DNA of 64,000 bases from Rikenellaceae bacterium (GTDB lineage Bacteria > Bacteroidota > Bacteroidia > Bacteroidales > Rikenellaceae), in the NCBI GenBank assembly GCA_902363575.1, contig CABJAJ010000003.1, positions 1 through 64,000 of the forward strand, given 5' to 3'. Positions 50,186 through 58,355 of this stretch are shown piece by piece. Within the stretch, counting starts at the first letter, position 1, and every line of letters starts with the position of its first letter. The notes under the pieces are model-generated. The model ran no database searches, was not told where the DNA came from, and saw only the letters and a program-made list of their open reading frames with translations. Position numbers and translations under genes: made by a program.

Positions 50186-50809
50186 GGCCTATCCGGAACG
50201 GGGACTATTTGGCGTACGAGACAGCGCGGGTTTCGCGAATGACGGTGATCTCCACTTGACCCGGCGGTTATCCGTGCCCGTTTCTTCCCGCCTTGTCCTT
50301 GCCTTGTCTCGTGCTGACCTGTCCGGTCGGCCTGCTTCGGTGTATCGCGTTCCGACGGCACAAAAAAGTCCTCCCTTTGTTAAAGGGAGGACTTAGGAGG
50401 GAATGTCGGTATGGCCGGATGGCCTATCCGGAACGGGGACTATTTGGCGTACGAGACAGCGCGGGTTTCGCGAATCACGGTGATCTTCACTTGACCCGGA
50501 GGTTATCCGTGCCCGTTTCTTCCCGCCTTGTCCTTGCCTTGTCTCGTGCTGACCTGTCCGGCCGGCCTGCTTCGGTGCATCGCGTTCCGACGGCACAAAA
50601 AAGTCCTCCCTTTGAAAAAGGGAGGATTTAGGAGGGAATGTCGGAATGGCCGGATGGCCTATCCGGAACGAGGACTATTTGGCGTACGAGACGGCGCGGG
50701 TTTCGCGAATCACGGTGATCTCCACTTGACCCGGCATGTGCCTTCGGCACAAAAAAGTCCTCCCTTTTACAAAGGGAGGATTTAGGAGGGAATGTCGGTA
50801 TGGCCGGAT
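50186..50809 (-). repeat. Three tandem units (235, 235, 154 bp), each with the rny 3' end and a terminator
   Basis: Units begin at GGCCTATCCGG at 50186, 50421 and 50656; the same sequence recurs at 50810 at the end of rny. Read on the minus strand each unit holds a 60-bp copy of the rny 3' end (50205-50264, 50440-50499, 50675-50734 against 50829-50888 in rny; 3, 1 and 1 mismatches), still coding PGQV(K/E)[14 protein letters not shown] and a stop, then a short spacer and a 13-bp hairpin. Units 1 and 2 share an 80-bp spacer upstream of the tail; unit 3 has lost it. Homology to rny stops at the same base in all copies. Confidence 0.92.
50755..50783 (-). terminator. Terminator of rny, repeated in each array unit
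   Basis: AAGTCCTCCCTTT and AAAGGGAGGATTT arms; on the minus strand the stem is followed by TTTTTT. Further copies are at 50601-50629 and 50366-50394, so a transcript leaving rny meets up to three terminators in a row. Confidence 0.85.
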
Positions 50810-50828
50810 GGCCTATCCGGAACGAGGA

Positions 50829-52376
50829 CTATTTGGCGTACGAGACGGCGCGGGTTTCGCGAATCACGGTGATCTTCACTTGACCCGGATAGGTCATCTC
50901 GTCCTGAATCTTCTTAGCGATGTCGTGCGACAGCCCTTCCGACTCCTGGTCCGAGAGCTTGTCCGCCCCGACGATCACGCGCAGCTCGCGCCCGGCCTGA
51001 ATGGCGTAGGTCTTGACCACGCCCGGATAGGAGAGGGCGATGTCCTCCATCTCCTTCAGCCGCTTGATGTAGCTTTCGACCACCTCGCGCCGGGCGCCGG
51101 GGCGGGCGCCCGAAATGGCGTCGCAGACCTGGATGATCGGGGCGATCAGCGAGGTCATCTCCACCTCGTCGTGGTGGGCGCCGATGGCGTTGCAGACCTC
51201 GGGTTTCTCTTTGAATTTCTCGGCGAGCTTCATGCCGATGATTGCGTGCGGCAATTCGGGCTCGTCATCGGGCACCTTGCCGATGTCGTGCAGCAGTCCC
51301 GCGCGGCGGGCCGTCTTGGGGTTGAGGCCCAGCTCAGCGGCCATGATGCCCGCCAGGTTAGCCGTCTCGCGTGCGTGCTGCAACAGGTTTTGGCCGTAGG
51401 AGGAGCGGTATTTCATCTTGCCGATCATGCGGATCAGCTCGGGGTGCAGGCCGTGGATGCCCAGGTCGATGGTGGTGCGCTTGCCCACCTCGACGATCTC
51501 CTCCTCGATCTGTTTCTGCACCTTGGCCACCACCTCCTCGATGCGGGCGGGGTGGATGCGTCCGTCGGTGACGAGCTGGTGCAGGGCCAGCCGCGCGATT
51601 TCGCGCCGCACGGGGTCGAAACCGCTCAGGATGATCGCCTCGGGAGTGTCGTCCACGATGATCTCGATGCCCGTCGCCGCCTCGAGCGCACGGATGTTGC
51701 GCCCTTCGCGGCCGATGATGCGGCCCTTGACCTCGTCGCTCTCGATGTTGAACACCGTCACGGCGTTTTCGATGGCCGTCTCGGTCGCCACGCGCTGGAT
51801 CGACGAGACGATGATGCGCTTGGCCTCCTTGGTGGCGCTCATCTTGGCCTCCTCGATCGTTTCGTTGATGTAGGCTGCGGCGTCGGCCTTGGCCTCGGCT
51901 TTCATGTTTTCGATCAGGATGTTCCGTGCCTCCTCGGAGCTCATCCCGGAGATCTGTTCCAGGCGGCTGTTCTGCTCGTGCATCAGGCGGTCGATCTCCT
52001 CTTTCTTGTGTTCGAGGTGCTGGATCTGGCTCTCCATCTGCTCCTTGATCCGGGCGTTTTCGCGGATTTTATTCTCCAGCTCCCGCTGCTGTCCCTGCAG
52101 GCCAGCTTCGATCTGCTTGGCCCGCTGCTCGCTCTGGGCGAGTTTCTGGTTGCGTTCGTTGACCTGACGGTCGTGTTCGCTCTTGAGTTGTATGAACTTT
52201 TCTTTCGCCTGCAGGAGTTTCTCCTTCTTTATCATCTCGCCCTCGGCTTCGGCCTCCTTGACGGCGGCTTCGCAGCGCTTGCGGATCGTGTTCCGGGTCA
52301 CCAGATTGACGACCAGAACGTAGATCCCGATAGCGGCTACGGCGGCGATGCAGGCAGTTAAAATGATGGTAATCAT
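50829..52376 (-). CDS. rny: Ribonuclease Y
   Basis: Membrane-anchored endoribonuclease that starts mRNA decay. The 515-residue protein has an N-terminal transmembrane helix (about 3-25), a coiled coil rich in Glu, Lys and Gln (about 30-190), a KH domain ([19 protein letters not shown], about 221-239) and an HD domain with LLHDIGKV and GAHHDE. The C-terminus [19 protein letters not shown] is the most conserved end of the family and is the part repeated downstream. The start is the ATG at 52376 (a GTG precedes it). There is no promoter box in the 35 bp after the 6S-like RNA, so read-through from the zapA operon is likely. Confidence 0.96.
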   Translation of the reverse strand: MITIILTACIAAVAAIGIYVLVVNLVTRNTIRKRCEAAVKEAEAEGEMIKKEKLLQAKEKFIQLKSEHDRQVNERNQKLAQSEQRAKQIEAGLQGQQRELENKIRENARIKEQMESQIQHLEHKKEEIDRLMHEQNSRLEQISGMSSEEARNILIENMKAEAKADAAAYINETIEEAKMSATKEAKRIIVSSIQRVATETAIENAVTVFNIESDEVKGRIIGREGRNIRALEAATGIEIIVDDTPEAIILSGFDPVRREIARLALHQLVTDGRIHPARIEEVVAKVQKQIEEEIVEVGKRTTIDLGIHGLHPELIRMIGKMKYRSSYGQNLLQHARETANLAGIMAAELGLNPKTARRAGLLHDIGKVPDDEPELPHAIIGMKLAEKFKEKPEVCNAIGAHHDEVEMTSLIAPIIQVCDAISGARPGARREVVESYIKRLKEMEDIALSYPGVVKTYAIQAGRELRVIVGADKLSDQESEGLSHDIAKKIQDEMTYPGQVKITVIRETRAVSYAK

Positions 52377-52410
52377 CACGCTGTTTATTATTTAGGTTAA
52401 AAATGGTTAT

Positions 52411-52612
52411 AAAAAAACCGCATAGGATTCCTTATCTTGTTTGATGAATCTGCCGATCAGTCAATGAAGAGGGCTCCGGAAAATCGCAACCTTCCAACGG
52501 CACGCCGCAGCGCGCACCCCTTGCGGGGTCAAGGCCTGGTTTTGAAACACCGTGAGTAGCCTCAATGTAAAAAGTGTTCAGTTTCGCAAAGCTTAAGGAA
52601 TCTATGCGGGTA
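52411..52612 (-). ncRNA. ssrS: Candidate 6S RNA between zapA and rny
   Basis: About 200 nt. The ends pair over 16 bp: minus-strand CCGCATAGATTCCTTA (52594-52609) with TAAGGAATCCTATGCGG (52418-52434, one bulged base), followed by seven T. Inside are a large open region, a GAGGCT/AGCC(C)TC stem, ACGG/CCGT, and an apical ACCCC-GCAA-GGGGT hairpin; the segment GGGGTGCGCGCTGCGGCG recalls the 3' side of E. coli 6S RNA (GGGTTACAGCCTGCGGCGG). Size, single rod, central bubble and the position right after zapA all match 6S RNA, which sequesters the housekeeping RNA polymerase. No promoter box precedes it, so it may be processed from the zapA transcript. Confidence 0.62.
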
Positions 52613-52678
52613 GCTTTCCTGTATGTAAAGAACGTGTTCGTCCCGTGTGGCGGGCGGACGATGCCTGTTTCCGGGCGC

Positions 52679-53002
52679 CTAAAGCCGGTTCAAATAGGCG
52701 TCTATCCTGTCGTCGAGCTCTTCCAGCCGCTCCAGGTCCTCGCTTGCGAGGTTGCGGCTGCGTGTCAGGCCGATATTGGAAATCGCAAGCTGCAGGGCCG
52801 TCAGTGCCAGGTAGTCCTGCGTCGAGAACCCGTCGTAGCGGTTTTTCTCGAGCCGGGCGGCGTATGCGTTTACCTCCCGTTCGGCCAGTCGGTAGAGCTC
52901 CTCTTTCTCGGCCAGCGTCGTCGGCTCCCCTTCGTCCCTTTTCAGGACGAACGAGTAGCTCTTGCCGCCGATGTGGAGCTTTATAGCCTGCTGTTCAGCC
53001 AT
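52679..53002 (-). CDS. zapA: Cell division protein ZapA
   Basis: A 107-residue FtsZ-ring stabiliser. It starts MAEQQAIKLHIGGKSYSFVL, the conserved ZapA N-terminal strand pair, has EEELYRLAEREVNAY in the first helix and ends in a long Leu/Arg/Glu coiled coil (LEELDDRIDAYLNRL) for tetramerisation. The longer open frame to 53050 is excluded by homology. It overlaps the upstream coiled-coil gene by 8 bp, and the 6S-like RNA follows after about 66 bp, the same order (zapA - ssrS) as in many Proteobacteria. Confidence 0.9.
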   Translation of the reverse strand: MAEQQAIKLHIGGKSYSFVLKRDEGEPTTLAEKEELYRLAEREVNAYAARLEKNRYDGFSTQDYLALTALQLAISNIGLTRSRNLASEDLERLEELDDRIDAYLNRL

Positions 53003-53360
53003 TGTCCTTATCTGTGTCAAAATCTCTTTCGGTCTGCCCGCCCTTTCCATGCGGCTCGTCCGCCTGCGGAGCGGCCTGACGGAGCAGCGCGATGCACTTG
53101 TCCACCTCCCGCATAAGACGGTTGACGCGCGCTTTCGCCTTTTCCCTGTCGGGACTCTTCCCGGCGAGCCCTTCGCTCAGTTCGACCCGCGCCAGCTCGG
53201 CGTCGAGGGCGTGAATCCGCTCCTGCAAGGTGCGGATCTGCGTTTTCAGGGCATCGCGGCCGGCAAGGGCTTCGTCGCGCTGTCGGATCGCCTCGCGGTG
53301 TTCGTCGATCAGTCGCAGGATGTGCGCCTCAAGGCGCCGTATCACCTCTTTTTCAGCCAT
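52995..53360 (-). CDS. Coiled-coil protein encoded with zapA
   Basis: A 121-residue cytoplasmic protein almost entirely helical: residues about 1-60 form a continuous coiled coil (IRRLEAHILRLIDEHREAIRQ, then LKTQIRTLQERIHALDAEL), and a second helix is at 70-95. The C-terminal tail is acidic and hydrophilic. Size and layout resemble ZapB-type or septum-associated proteins, but sequence gives no firm family. It overlaps zapA by 8 bp and has a full promoter, so the two should be made together; a role as ZapA partner at the division site is inference. Confidence 0.75.
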   Translation of the reverse strand: MAEKEVIRRLEAHILRLIDEHREAIRQRDEALAGRDALKTQIRTLQERIHALDAELARVELSEGLAGKSPDREKAKARVNRLMREVDKCIALLRQAAPQADEPHGKGGQTERDFDTDKDNG

Positions 53361-53391
53361 AAGCCTTTGCCGGGGAGAATTTCCCGCTCTT

Positions 53392-53422
53392 CAAAGGTAC
53401 GCAATATAACGCGAAAAAACAA
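53392..53422 (-). promoter_or_regulatory. Promoter of the zapA operon
   Basis: On the minus strand TTG (53420-53422), 20 bp, TACCTTTG (53392-53399). It lies only 8 bp beyond the rimO stop, and the leader is about 25 nt. It drives the coiled-coil gene, zapA and perhaps the 6S-like RNA and rny. Confidence 0.75.
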
Positions 53423-53429
53423 ATAATTG

Positions 53430-54725
53430 TTACGCCTCGATGCGGCCGTAAAGGTCGTAATCTTCGGCGGCGGTAATGCGTGCCGTGTAGAACCGGCCTC
53501 GCATCAGCCTTTTGTCCGCGGCGGGGATCAGGATTTCCTGATCCACCTCGGGCGAGTCGAATTCCGAGCGGGCCACGTAACAAGCCCCCTGCCTTCCGTC
53601 CACGATCACCCGCTCGAGGGTGCCGACCCTTGCGAGGTTGGCCTCCCGCGCGATGTCGTGCTGGAGGAGCATGATGCGCTCCACGCGCGAGCGCTTTACC
53701 GGGTCGGGTACGTCGTCGCGCAACGTGCGTGCGGAGCGGGTTCCCTCCTCCTCGCTGTAAGCGAAGACCCCCAGCCGCTCGAAGCGGATGTCGGCGACGA
53801 ATCGGAGGAGCTCCCCGAAATCCTGCTCCGTCTCGCCGGGATAGCCCACCAGCAGCGTGGTGCGCAGGGCTATTCCGGGTACCGCCTCCCGGAGCCGGCG
53901 GATCAGGTCGAGGGCCTCGGCTTTGGTGTGCCGCCGGTGCATGGCCGCAAGCTGGGCGTCGGATATGTGCTGAAAGGGGATGTCGAGGTAGCGGCAGATT
54001 TTGGGCTCCTCGGCCATCGCCTCGATCACGTCGTCGGGGAAGCCCGTGGGGTAGGCGTAGTGCAGGCGCACCCACTCGATCCCCTCGATCCGGCACAGGG
54101 CGCGGAGCAGCTCCCCCAGCCGGCGGCGGCCGTAGAGGTCGAGCCCGTAGTAGGTCGTGTCCTGTGCGATGACCATGAGCTCTCTCACCCCGGCGGCGGC
54201 CAGCGAGCGGGCCTCCTCCAGCAGCCGCTCGAAAGGCACCGAGACGTGGGGCCCCCGAATGAGGGGGATGGCGCAGTAGCCGCATTTCCAGTTGCAGCCC
54301 TCCGAAATCTTGAGGTAGGCGTAGTGGCGGGGCGTGGACAGCAGACGCGAGGTCTCCAGCTCCGTGCGGTGCTCGGCCCCCAGCGCGGCGGCGATGCCGG
54401 CCCAGTCCCTCACGCCGAAGAACTCGTCCACCTCCGGCAGTTCGGCCCGCAGCTCGTCGGCGTAACGCTCCGCCAGGCAGCCGATCACGAACAGCCGCTC
54501 GATGCGTCCCGCCCGCCGCGCGGCCGCAGCCCGCAGGATCATATCGACGGACTCCTGCTTGGCGTCGCCGATAAAGCCGCAGGTGTTGATGACCACCACG
54601 CTGTGGTCGGTGCGGTCGCTGTCGAATACGACCGTGTAGCCTGCGGCGGCCAGCTGTGCCGCCAGGTGCTCCGAATCGACCGTGTTTTTGGAGCAGCCGA
54701 GCGTGATGACGTTGATTTTCTTCAT
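53430..54725 (-). CDS. rimO: Ribosomal protein S12 methylthiotransferase RimO
   Basis: A radical-SAM enzyme that methylthiolates Asp88 of ribosomal protein S12. The 431-residue protein has the three N-terminal cluster cysteines Cys11, Cys49 and Cys83, the radical-SAM cluster Cys144-x3-Cys148-x2-Cys151 in SEGCNWKCGYC, and a C-terminal TRAM domain (after residue 370). ITLGCSKNTVDSE is the RimO rather than MiaB signature. The ATG at 54725 overlaps the stop of the gene before by 4 bp. In other Bacteroidales rimO directly follows ftsY; here one gene lies between. Confidence 0.94.
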   Translation of the reverse strand: MKKINVITLGCSKNTVDSEHLAAQLAAAGYTVVFDSDRTDHSVVVINTCGFIGDAKQESVDMILRAAAARRAGRIERLFVIGCLAERYADELRAELPEVDEFFGVRDWAGIAAALGAEHRTELETSRLLSTPRHYAYLKISEGCNWKCGYCAIPLIRGPHVSVPFERLLEEARSLAAAGVRELMVIAQDTTYYGLDLYGRRRLGELLRALCRIEGIEWVRLHYAYPTGFPDDVIEAMAEEPKICRYLDIPFQHISDAQLAAMHRRHTKAEALDLIRRLREAVPGIALRTTLLVGYPGETEQDFGELLRFVADIRFERLGVFAYSEEEGTRSARTLRDDVPDPVKRSRVERIMLLQHDIAREANLARVGTLERVIVDGRQGACYVARSEFDSPEVDQEILIPAADKRLMRGRFYTARITAAEDYDLYGRIEA

Positions 54726-55462
54726 CGTCCCGTTTCCAGCTTGTTTTTCCATTTCGCGGTATTGGCCCCGAACGGCAGGCTGATGTCGAACCAGATTTCC
54801 GATTCGCCGTCGTCGAGTTTCAGGCAGTCGCAGTAACGGCCGTCGTTCAGCACGAGGCTTTGCGATTCGACCTTTGGGCCGCCCAGCACCCAATCTACAT
54901 AAGCATATTCGTCCAATACGGTAACTACGGCGATGGGATGCGTTTTCGATCCGTCGCCGAGGAATCCGATCCAGCCGAGAACCTGGGACAACTGCCAGCC
55001 ATAGGCGCTGCACTCCCGGTAGTCGCGGCCCGCACGGATGGCCGAACGCAGTGCGCAGAGCAGCAGGCGGGGCGAGGCGGGCGTCGATTGCAGTTCGCGG
55101 ATGATCGAGGGGTATGCCTCCGCGAATTTTCCGGCCGAGTAGAGTCCTTCCCAGGCTTGTTGCCCGTACCCGCCGTCGTAATCCTCCCGAAAGGCGGGCC
55201 CGTAGTAGAGAATTAGCAGATCGGAGCCGAAGAGCGTCGTATCGCAGGCTTCAAAACGACTTTTCAATGCGTGGTATCTTGCCGTATCGCGGGCGTAGCG
55301 ACCGAAAACGCCATAATCGACATTGCCGTCGGCGAAGGATTCGAGCAGGATGGAATCGGCTGCGAGCCGCGTTCTGAACAGAGTCTCGGGAGTGGCTTCC
55401 TGTGCCGACAGGGACATGCACGACAACAGCGCAATTATGCAAACCATCAGACGTTTCTTCAT
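54722..55462 (-). CDS. Exported DUF4919-like protein
   Basis: A 246-residue protein with a signal peptide (MKKRLMVCIIALLSCMSLSAQ) and a soluble mature part. The C-terminal half, GDGSKTHPIAVVTVLDEY and WFDISLPFGAN, resembles the DUF4919 family of Bacteroidota as I remember it; that assignment needs a profile search. The first half is helical with TPR-like spacing. It overlaps rimO by 4 bp and follows ftsY after 27 bp, so it is transcribed with them, although its export gives no obvious link to targeting or ribosome modification. Confidence 0.75.
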   Translation of the reverse strand: MKKRLMVCIIALLSCMSLSAQEATPETLFRTRLAADSILLESFADGNVDYGVFGRYARDTARYHALKSRFEACDTTLFGSDLLILYYGPAFREDYDGGYGQQAWEGLYSAGKFAEAYPSIIRELQSTPASPRLLLCALRSAIRAGRDYRECSAYGWQLSQVLGWIGFLGDGSKTHPIAVVTVLDEYAYVDWVLGGPKVESQSLVLNDGRYCDCLKLDDGESEIWFDISLPFGANTAKWKNKLETGR

Positions 55463-55489
55463 ATCGGGTGATTTTAGTGAGTTGTCGTA

Positions 55490-56491
55490 TTATTTCCCGT
55501 CGCCGAACAGGGCGTCCACGAAGGCGCGGCGGTCGAAGATGCGGAGCTGGTCGATCCCCTCGCCGATGCCGATGTAGCGGACCGGGATGCGGAACTGGTC
55601 GCTGATGCCGATGACCACGCCCCCTTTGGCCGTGCCGTCGAGCTTGGTGATGGCCAGCGAGGTGACGTGCGTGGCCTGCGTGAACTGCCGGGCCTGCTCG
55701 AAGGCGTTCTGCCCGGTCGAGCCGTCCAGCACGAGCATCACCTCGTGCGGGGCGTCGGGAATCACCTTGGCCATCACGTTGCGGATTTTGGTCAGCTCGT
55801 TCATCAGCCCCACCTTGTTGTGCAGACGGCCGGCGGTGTCGATCAGAACGACGTCGGCTCCGCTGGCGACCGCCGAACGCAGGGTGTCATAGGCGACCGA
55901 CGCGGGGTCGGAGCCCATCTCCTGCCGGATCATCGTCGCCCCGGCCCGCTCGGCCCACACGGCGAGCTGGTCGATGGCCGCCGCGCGGAAGGTGTCGGCC
56001 GCGCCGATATAGACCTTCAGCCCCGCTTTTACGAGCTGCGCCGCCAGCTTGCCGATGGTGGTGGTTTTGCCGGCGCCGTTCACCCCGACGACCATCACTA
56101 CATAGGGCTCGCCGGGCCGGACTTCCAGCCCGAAATGCTCCTGCGAAGCGTCGGACTCCTCCATGAGCGCCGCCACCTCGTCGCGCAGGATCGCCTGCAA
56201 TTCCGAGGCGTTCATGTACTTGTCGCGGGCCACGCGCTCCTCGATGCGCCGGATGATCTTCACGGTGGTATCCACCCCCACGTCGGATGTGATGAGCACC
56301 TCCTCCAGATCGTCGAGCACCTCGGCATCGACTTTCGAGCGGCCCGCCACCGTGCGCGCCAGCTTCGAGAAGAGACCCGTCTTGGTCTTTTCGAGCCCGG
56401 CGCTGAGCTGCTCCTGGGCGGTCTGCCGCTCGGCGGCCGAAGTCTCGGGCGCCTTATCCTGTTTCTTCCGGAAAAGATCGAAAAATGCCAT
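55490..56491 (-). CDS. ftsY: Signal recognition particle receptor FtsY
   Basis: GTPase that receives the SRP-ribosome complex at the inner membrane. The 333-residue protein starts MAFFDLFRKK (membrane-contact helix), has an Ala/Glu-rich A domain that is short, the N domain (about 35-120) and the G domain with GVNGAGKTTT (136-145), DTFRAAA, DTAGR and TKLDGTAKGG. The start is the ATG at 56491; the long frame upstream is not coding. A TATCTTTG box lies at 56518-56525 on the minus strand, 26 bp before the ATG, so it has its own promoter, unlike relatives where it follows rpmG. Confidence 0.95.
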   Translation of the reverse strand: MAFFDLFRKKQDKAPETSAAERQTAQEQLSAGLEKTKTGLFSKLARTVAGRSKVDAEVLDDLEEVLITSDVGVDTTVKIIRRIEERVARDKYMNASELQAILRDEVAALMEESDASQEHFGLEVRPGEPYVVMVVGVNGAGKTTTIGKLAAQLVKAGLKVYIGAADTFRAAAIDQLAVWAERAGATMIRQEMGSDPASVAYDTLRSAVASGADVVLIDTAGRLHNKVGLMNELTKIRNVMAKVIPDAPHEVMLVLDGSTGQNAFEQARQFTQATHVTSLAITKLDGTAKGGVVIGISDQFRIPVRYIGIGEGIDQLRIFDRRAFVDALFGDGK

Positions 56492-57058
56492 GTGATAGAG
56501 AGTTTGTTTTCTTTGTGCAAAGATAGGGATATTTCGCGATTCGGCGGCAAGGGGGCGGATATTTCGGCAGTGTCTTGCGCGACCGGCCGGTGCGTCGTCC
56601 GCGGATTCGGACGACACCGCCCCGTGCGGGTTTACGCCCCCCCCCGTTAGGGTGTACCTTCCTGTCCGTTCTCCGGATGGTCTCGACAGGCTGCCCGTCG
56701 CCGACCGGATCGGGGTCGGACGATCGCCCCGCGGACAATTCCGTGGTTGCCCTGCGGCGGAAGTGCGGGCGGGGATGCCGGGCGGATTATTCGGGCAAGG
56801 GCCGGCAGGCGTCGGTACGCTTTCAGGCGGCTGGGGGGGGGACCGGGAGGGGGAGTACTGCTGCGGGCTCTTCGTCACCGGGCCGGTCAAGGGGGTGCAG
56901 ACTGCACCTCGGCAAAACAACCTCGCAAGCGGGTTGCTTTTGCGCTCGGTTTGTACTATCTTTACAGAAGACAGACGGCACCTCGGCAAAACAACCTCGC
57001 AAGCGGGTTGCTTTTGCTCTCGGTTTGTGCTATCTTTGCCTCAAACCAATCTTGCAAT
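56492..57058. other. Intergenic region with C9 and G9 tracts and a duplicated promoter
   Basis: A 567-bp gap between divergent genes. It contains the ftsY promoter box (56518-56525), a nine-C run at 56637-56645, a nine-G run at 56833-56841 and the two-copy promoter repeat at 56905-57038. Open frames here on both strands are Arg/Gly-rich and not convincing. Confidence 0.6.
56905..57038 (+). repeat. Tandemly duplicated promoter (two about 60-bp copies, 74-bp period)
   Basis: Copies start at CACCTCGGC at 56905 and 56979 and agree over about 60 bases with three differences. Each carries TTG, 20 bp and a TATCTTTn box: TATCTTTA at 56957-56964 in the first copy and TATCTTTG at 57031-57038 in the second. 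The second fits the consensus and lies 20 bp before the ATG at 57059; the first has lost the final G. The repeated part CAACCTCGCAAGCGGGTTG can form a small hairpin upstream of each TTG. Confidence 0.88.
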
Positions 57059-57973
57059 ATGAAACGATGGCTTTTATTCGGAATATGCCTGCTTGCGGCG
57101 CACGCGACCCGCGCACAGGATCTGATCGTGCGGCGCGACTCCGTGCGGCAGGAGGGCAGGGTCTTTGAGATCCGGCCGGACGAGGTGCGCTACAAGCGGG
57201 TCTCGAATCCCGACGGCCCGGTTTACGTGGTGCCGGTGGCGCAGATCGCCTACATCCGTTATGCCAACGGCGAGGTGGAGCGCTTCGCCCGGCCGGAGCT
57301 TCCGCCGGATGCGCCGGATGCGGCGGAGCGTGGCGGGGCGTCGGCCGGGAGCATCGGGCAGCCGGCCGGAACAGCCCCGCAACCCGACCGTCCCGCGCCG
57401 GGAGTGCAGGAGCCGCAGGATGCCGAGCGCACCTATGCCGTGGGCGACTATTACGACCGCGACGGCGTGCAGGGCATCGTCTGCATGGTGAGCCAGGAGG
57501 GACGGAGCGGGCTGGTGATCTCGCTCGACCAGACGTCGCTCGCCTGGTGCCGCGACCGCAATGCAGGGTACGTGACGGGGGCCGACAGCAAGGCGGACGG
57601 GGCGCTGAACATGGAGGCGCTCGCCCGTTTCATCGAACGCGAGGGGCTTGCCTGGGAGGACTTTCCCGCTTTCGACTGGTGCAGGAGCAAGGGCGAAGGG
57701 TGGTATCTTCCCGCCGTGGACGAGTGGCTGCAAATCGGATTCAACTACAACGGCGGAACCCGCATGAGCAAGCGGCGCGGCGACCGCAACCGGTTCAACG
57801 ACGCCTTGACAGCCCACGGAGGCCGGAAGATGGATCGTATGGCTTACTATTTCTCCTCCACGGAATCCTCGGCGGCGAAAGCCTTTCTGAGCCACCTGGC
57901 GCTCGACCCGCCCTATGTGGTCGAGCTGCCCAAACACTCCCACTGGCTCGTGCGGGCCGTCCACCGTTTCTAA
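57059..57973 (+). CDS. Exported protein with Bacteroidota N-terminal repeat and DUF1566-like domain
   Basis: A 304-residue protein with signal peptide MKRWLLFGICLLAAHATRAQ. Residues about 21-80 match the recurrent Bacteroidota module that reads EIRPDEVRYKRVSNPDGPVY and then IRYANGEVERF. A Pro/Ala-rich linker (about 80-125) leads to a C-terminal domain with the pattern GWYLPAVDEWLQIG and SSTESSAAKAF, similar to DUF1566 / Fibrobacter paralogous domains. Function unknown; probably periplasmic or surface. It lies on the plus strand between ftsY and DUF4295, genes that are contiguous in relatives, so it interrupts the conserved cluster. Followed by a minisatellite. Confidence 0.78.
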   Translation: MKRWLLFGICLLAAHATRAQDLIVRRDSVRQEGRVFEIRPDEVRYKRVSNPDGPVYVVPVAQIAYIRYANGEVERFARPELPPDAPDAAERGGASAGSIGQPAGTAPQPDRPAPGVQEPQDAERTYAVGDYYDRDGVQGIVCMVSQEGRSGLVISLDQTSLAWCRDRNAGYVTGADSKADGALNMEALARFIEREGLAWEDFPAFDWCRSKGEGWYLPAVDEWLQIGFNYNGGTRMSKRRGDRNRFNDALTAHGGRKMDRMAYYFSSTESSAAKAFLSHLALDPPYVVELPKHSHWLVRAVHRF

Positions 57974-57976
57974 GCG

Positions 57977-58220
57977 GCTGCCTTTCTGCCGCTGCCTTTC
58001 TGCCGCTGCCTTTCTGCCGCCGCCCTTCTGCCGCCGCCCTTCTGCCGCCGCCCTTCTGCCGCGCCCCTCTGAGGCCGCCCCTCTACCGCCGCCCCTCTGT
58101 TGCCGCCTTTCTTCTGCCGTCCCTCAGCCGCCTTTCTGCCGTGCCCCTCTGCCGTGCCCCTCTGCCGTGCCCCTCTGCCGCCGCCCTTTTTCTGCCGTCC
58201 CTCAGCCGCCGCCCCTCTGC
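57977..58220. repeat. Degenerate 14-bp minisatellite
   Basis: Six nearly perfect 14-base units from 57977 to 58060 (three GCTGCCTTTCTGCC, then three GCCGCCCTTCTGCC), followed by about 160 bp of degenerate copies with CCGTGCCCCTCTG variants. One strand is almost only C and T with G at fixed places. As 14 is not a multiple of three, it is not coding. It starts 4 bp after the stop of the gene before. Confidence 0.88.
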
Positions 58221-58324
58221 CGGGGCGGTATCCCGTGTCGTCCGACAACGGGCCGATGCGCCTTCCCCGGTGCGCTTTCCGCGGGCGACCGTACTGCCGG
58301 CCGGGATTCCGGCGCGGGGAAAAC

Positions 58325-58355
58325 ACAAAGGGCATCCCGAAAGGATGCCCTTTGT
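58325..58355. terminator. Bidirectional terminator before DUF4295
   Basis: Perfectly complementary 13-base arms (ACAAAGGGCATCC and its complement) with a five-base loop at 58325-58355; it can end both the plus-strand gene and the rpmB-rpmG-DUF4295 transcript. Confidence 0.85.

Larger units (their letters stand above)
49973..50828. other. 856-bp gap holding an array of rny 3'-end copies
   Basis: No complete gene. 49973-50185 contains small hairpins (CCGCTG/CAGCGG at 50027-50041; CCGTCGG/CCGACGG at 50163-50187). From 50186 to 50809 three repeat units follow one another and lead directly into the 3' end of rny; they are annotated as separate features. Open frames within the units change nothing in this reading. 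Confidence 0.75.

Noticed and set aside
50053-50596. Two minus-strand open frames across the rny-tail units
   Set aside because: They read the shared spacer of the repeat units in another register; both copies carry the same peptide only because the DNA is repeated.
50186-50809. Possible CRISPR array
   Set aside because: Only three units with 235/154-bp spacing, no short direct repeats separated by unique spacers, and no cas genes nearby; the units are copies of the rny end.
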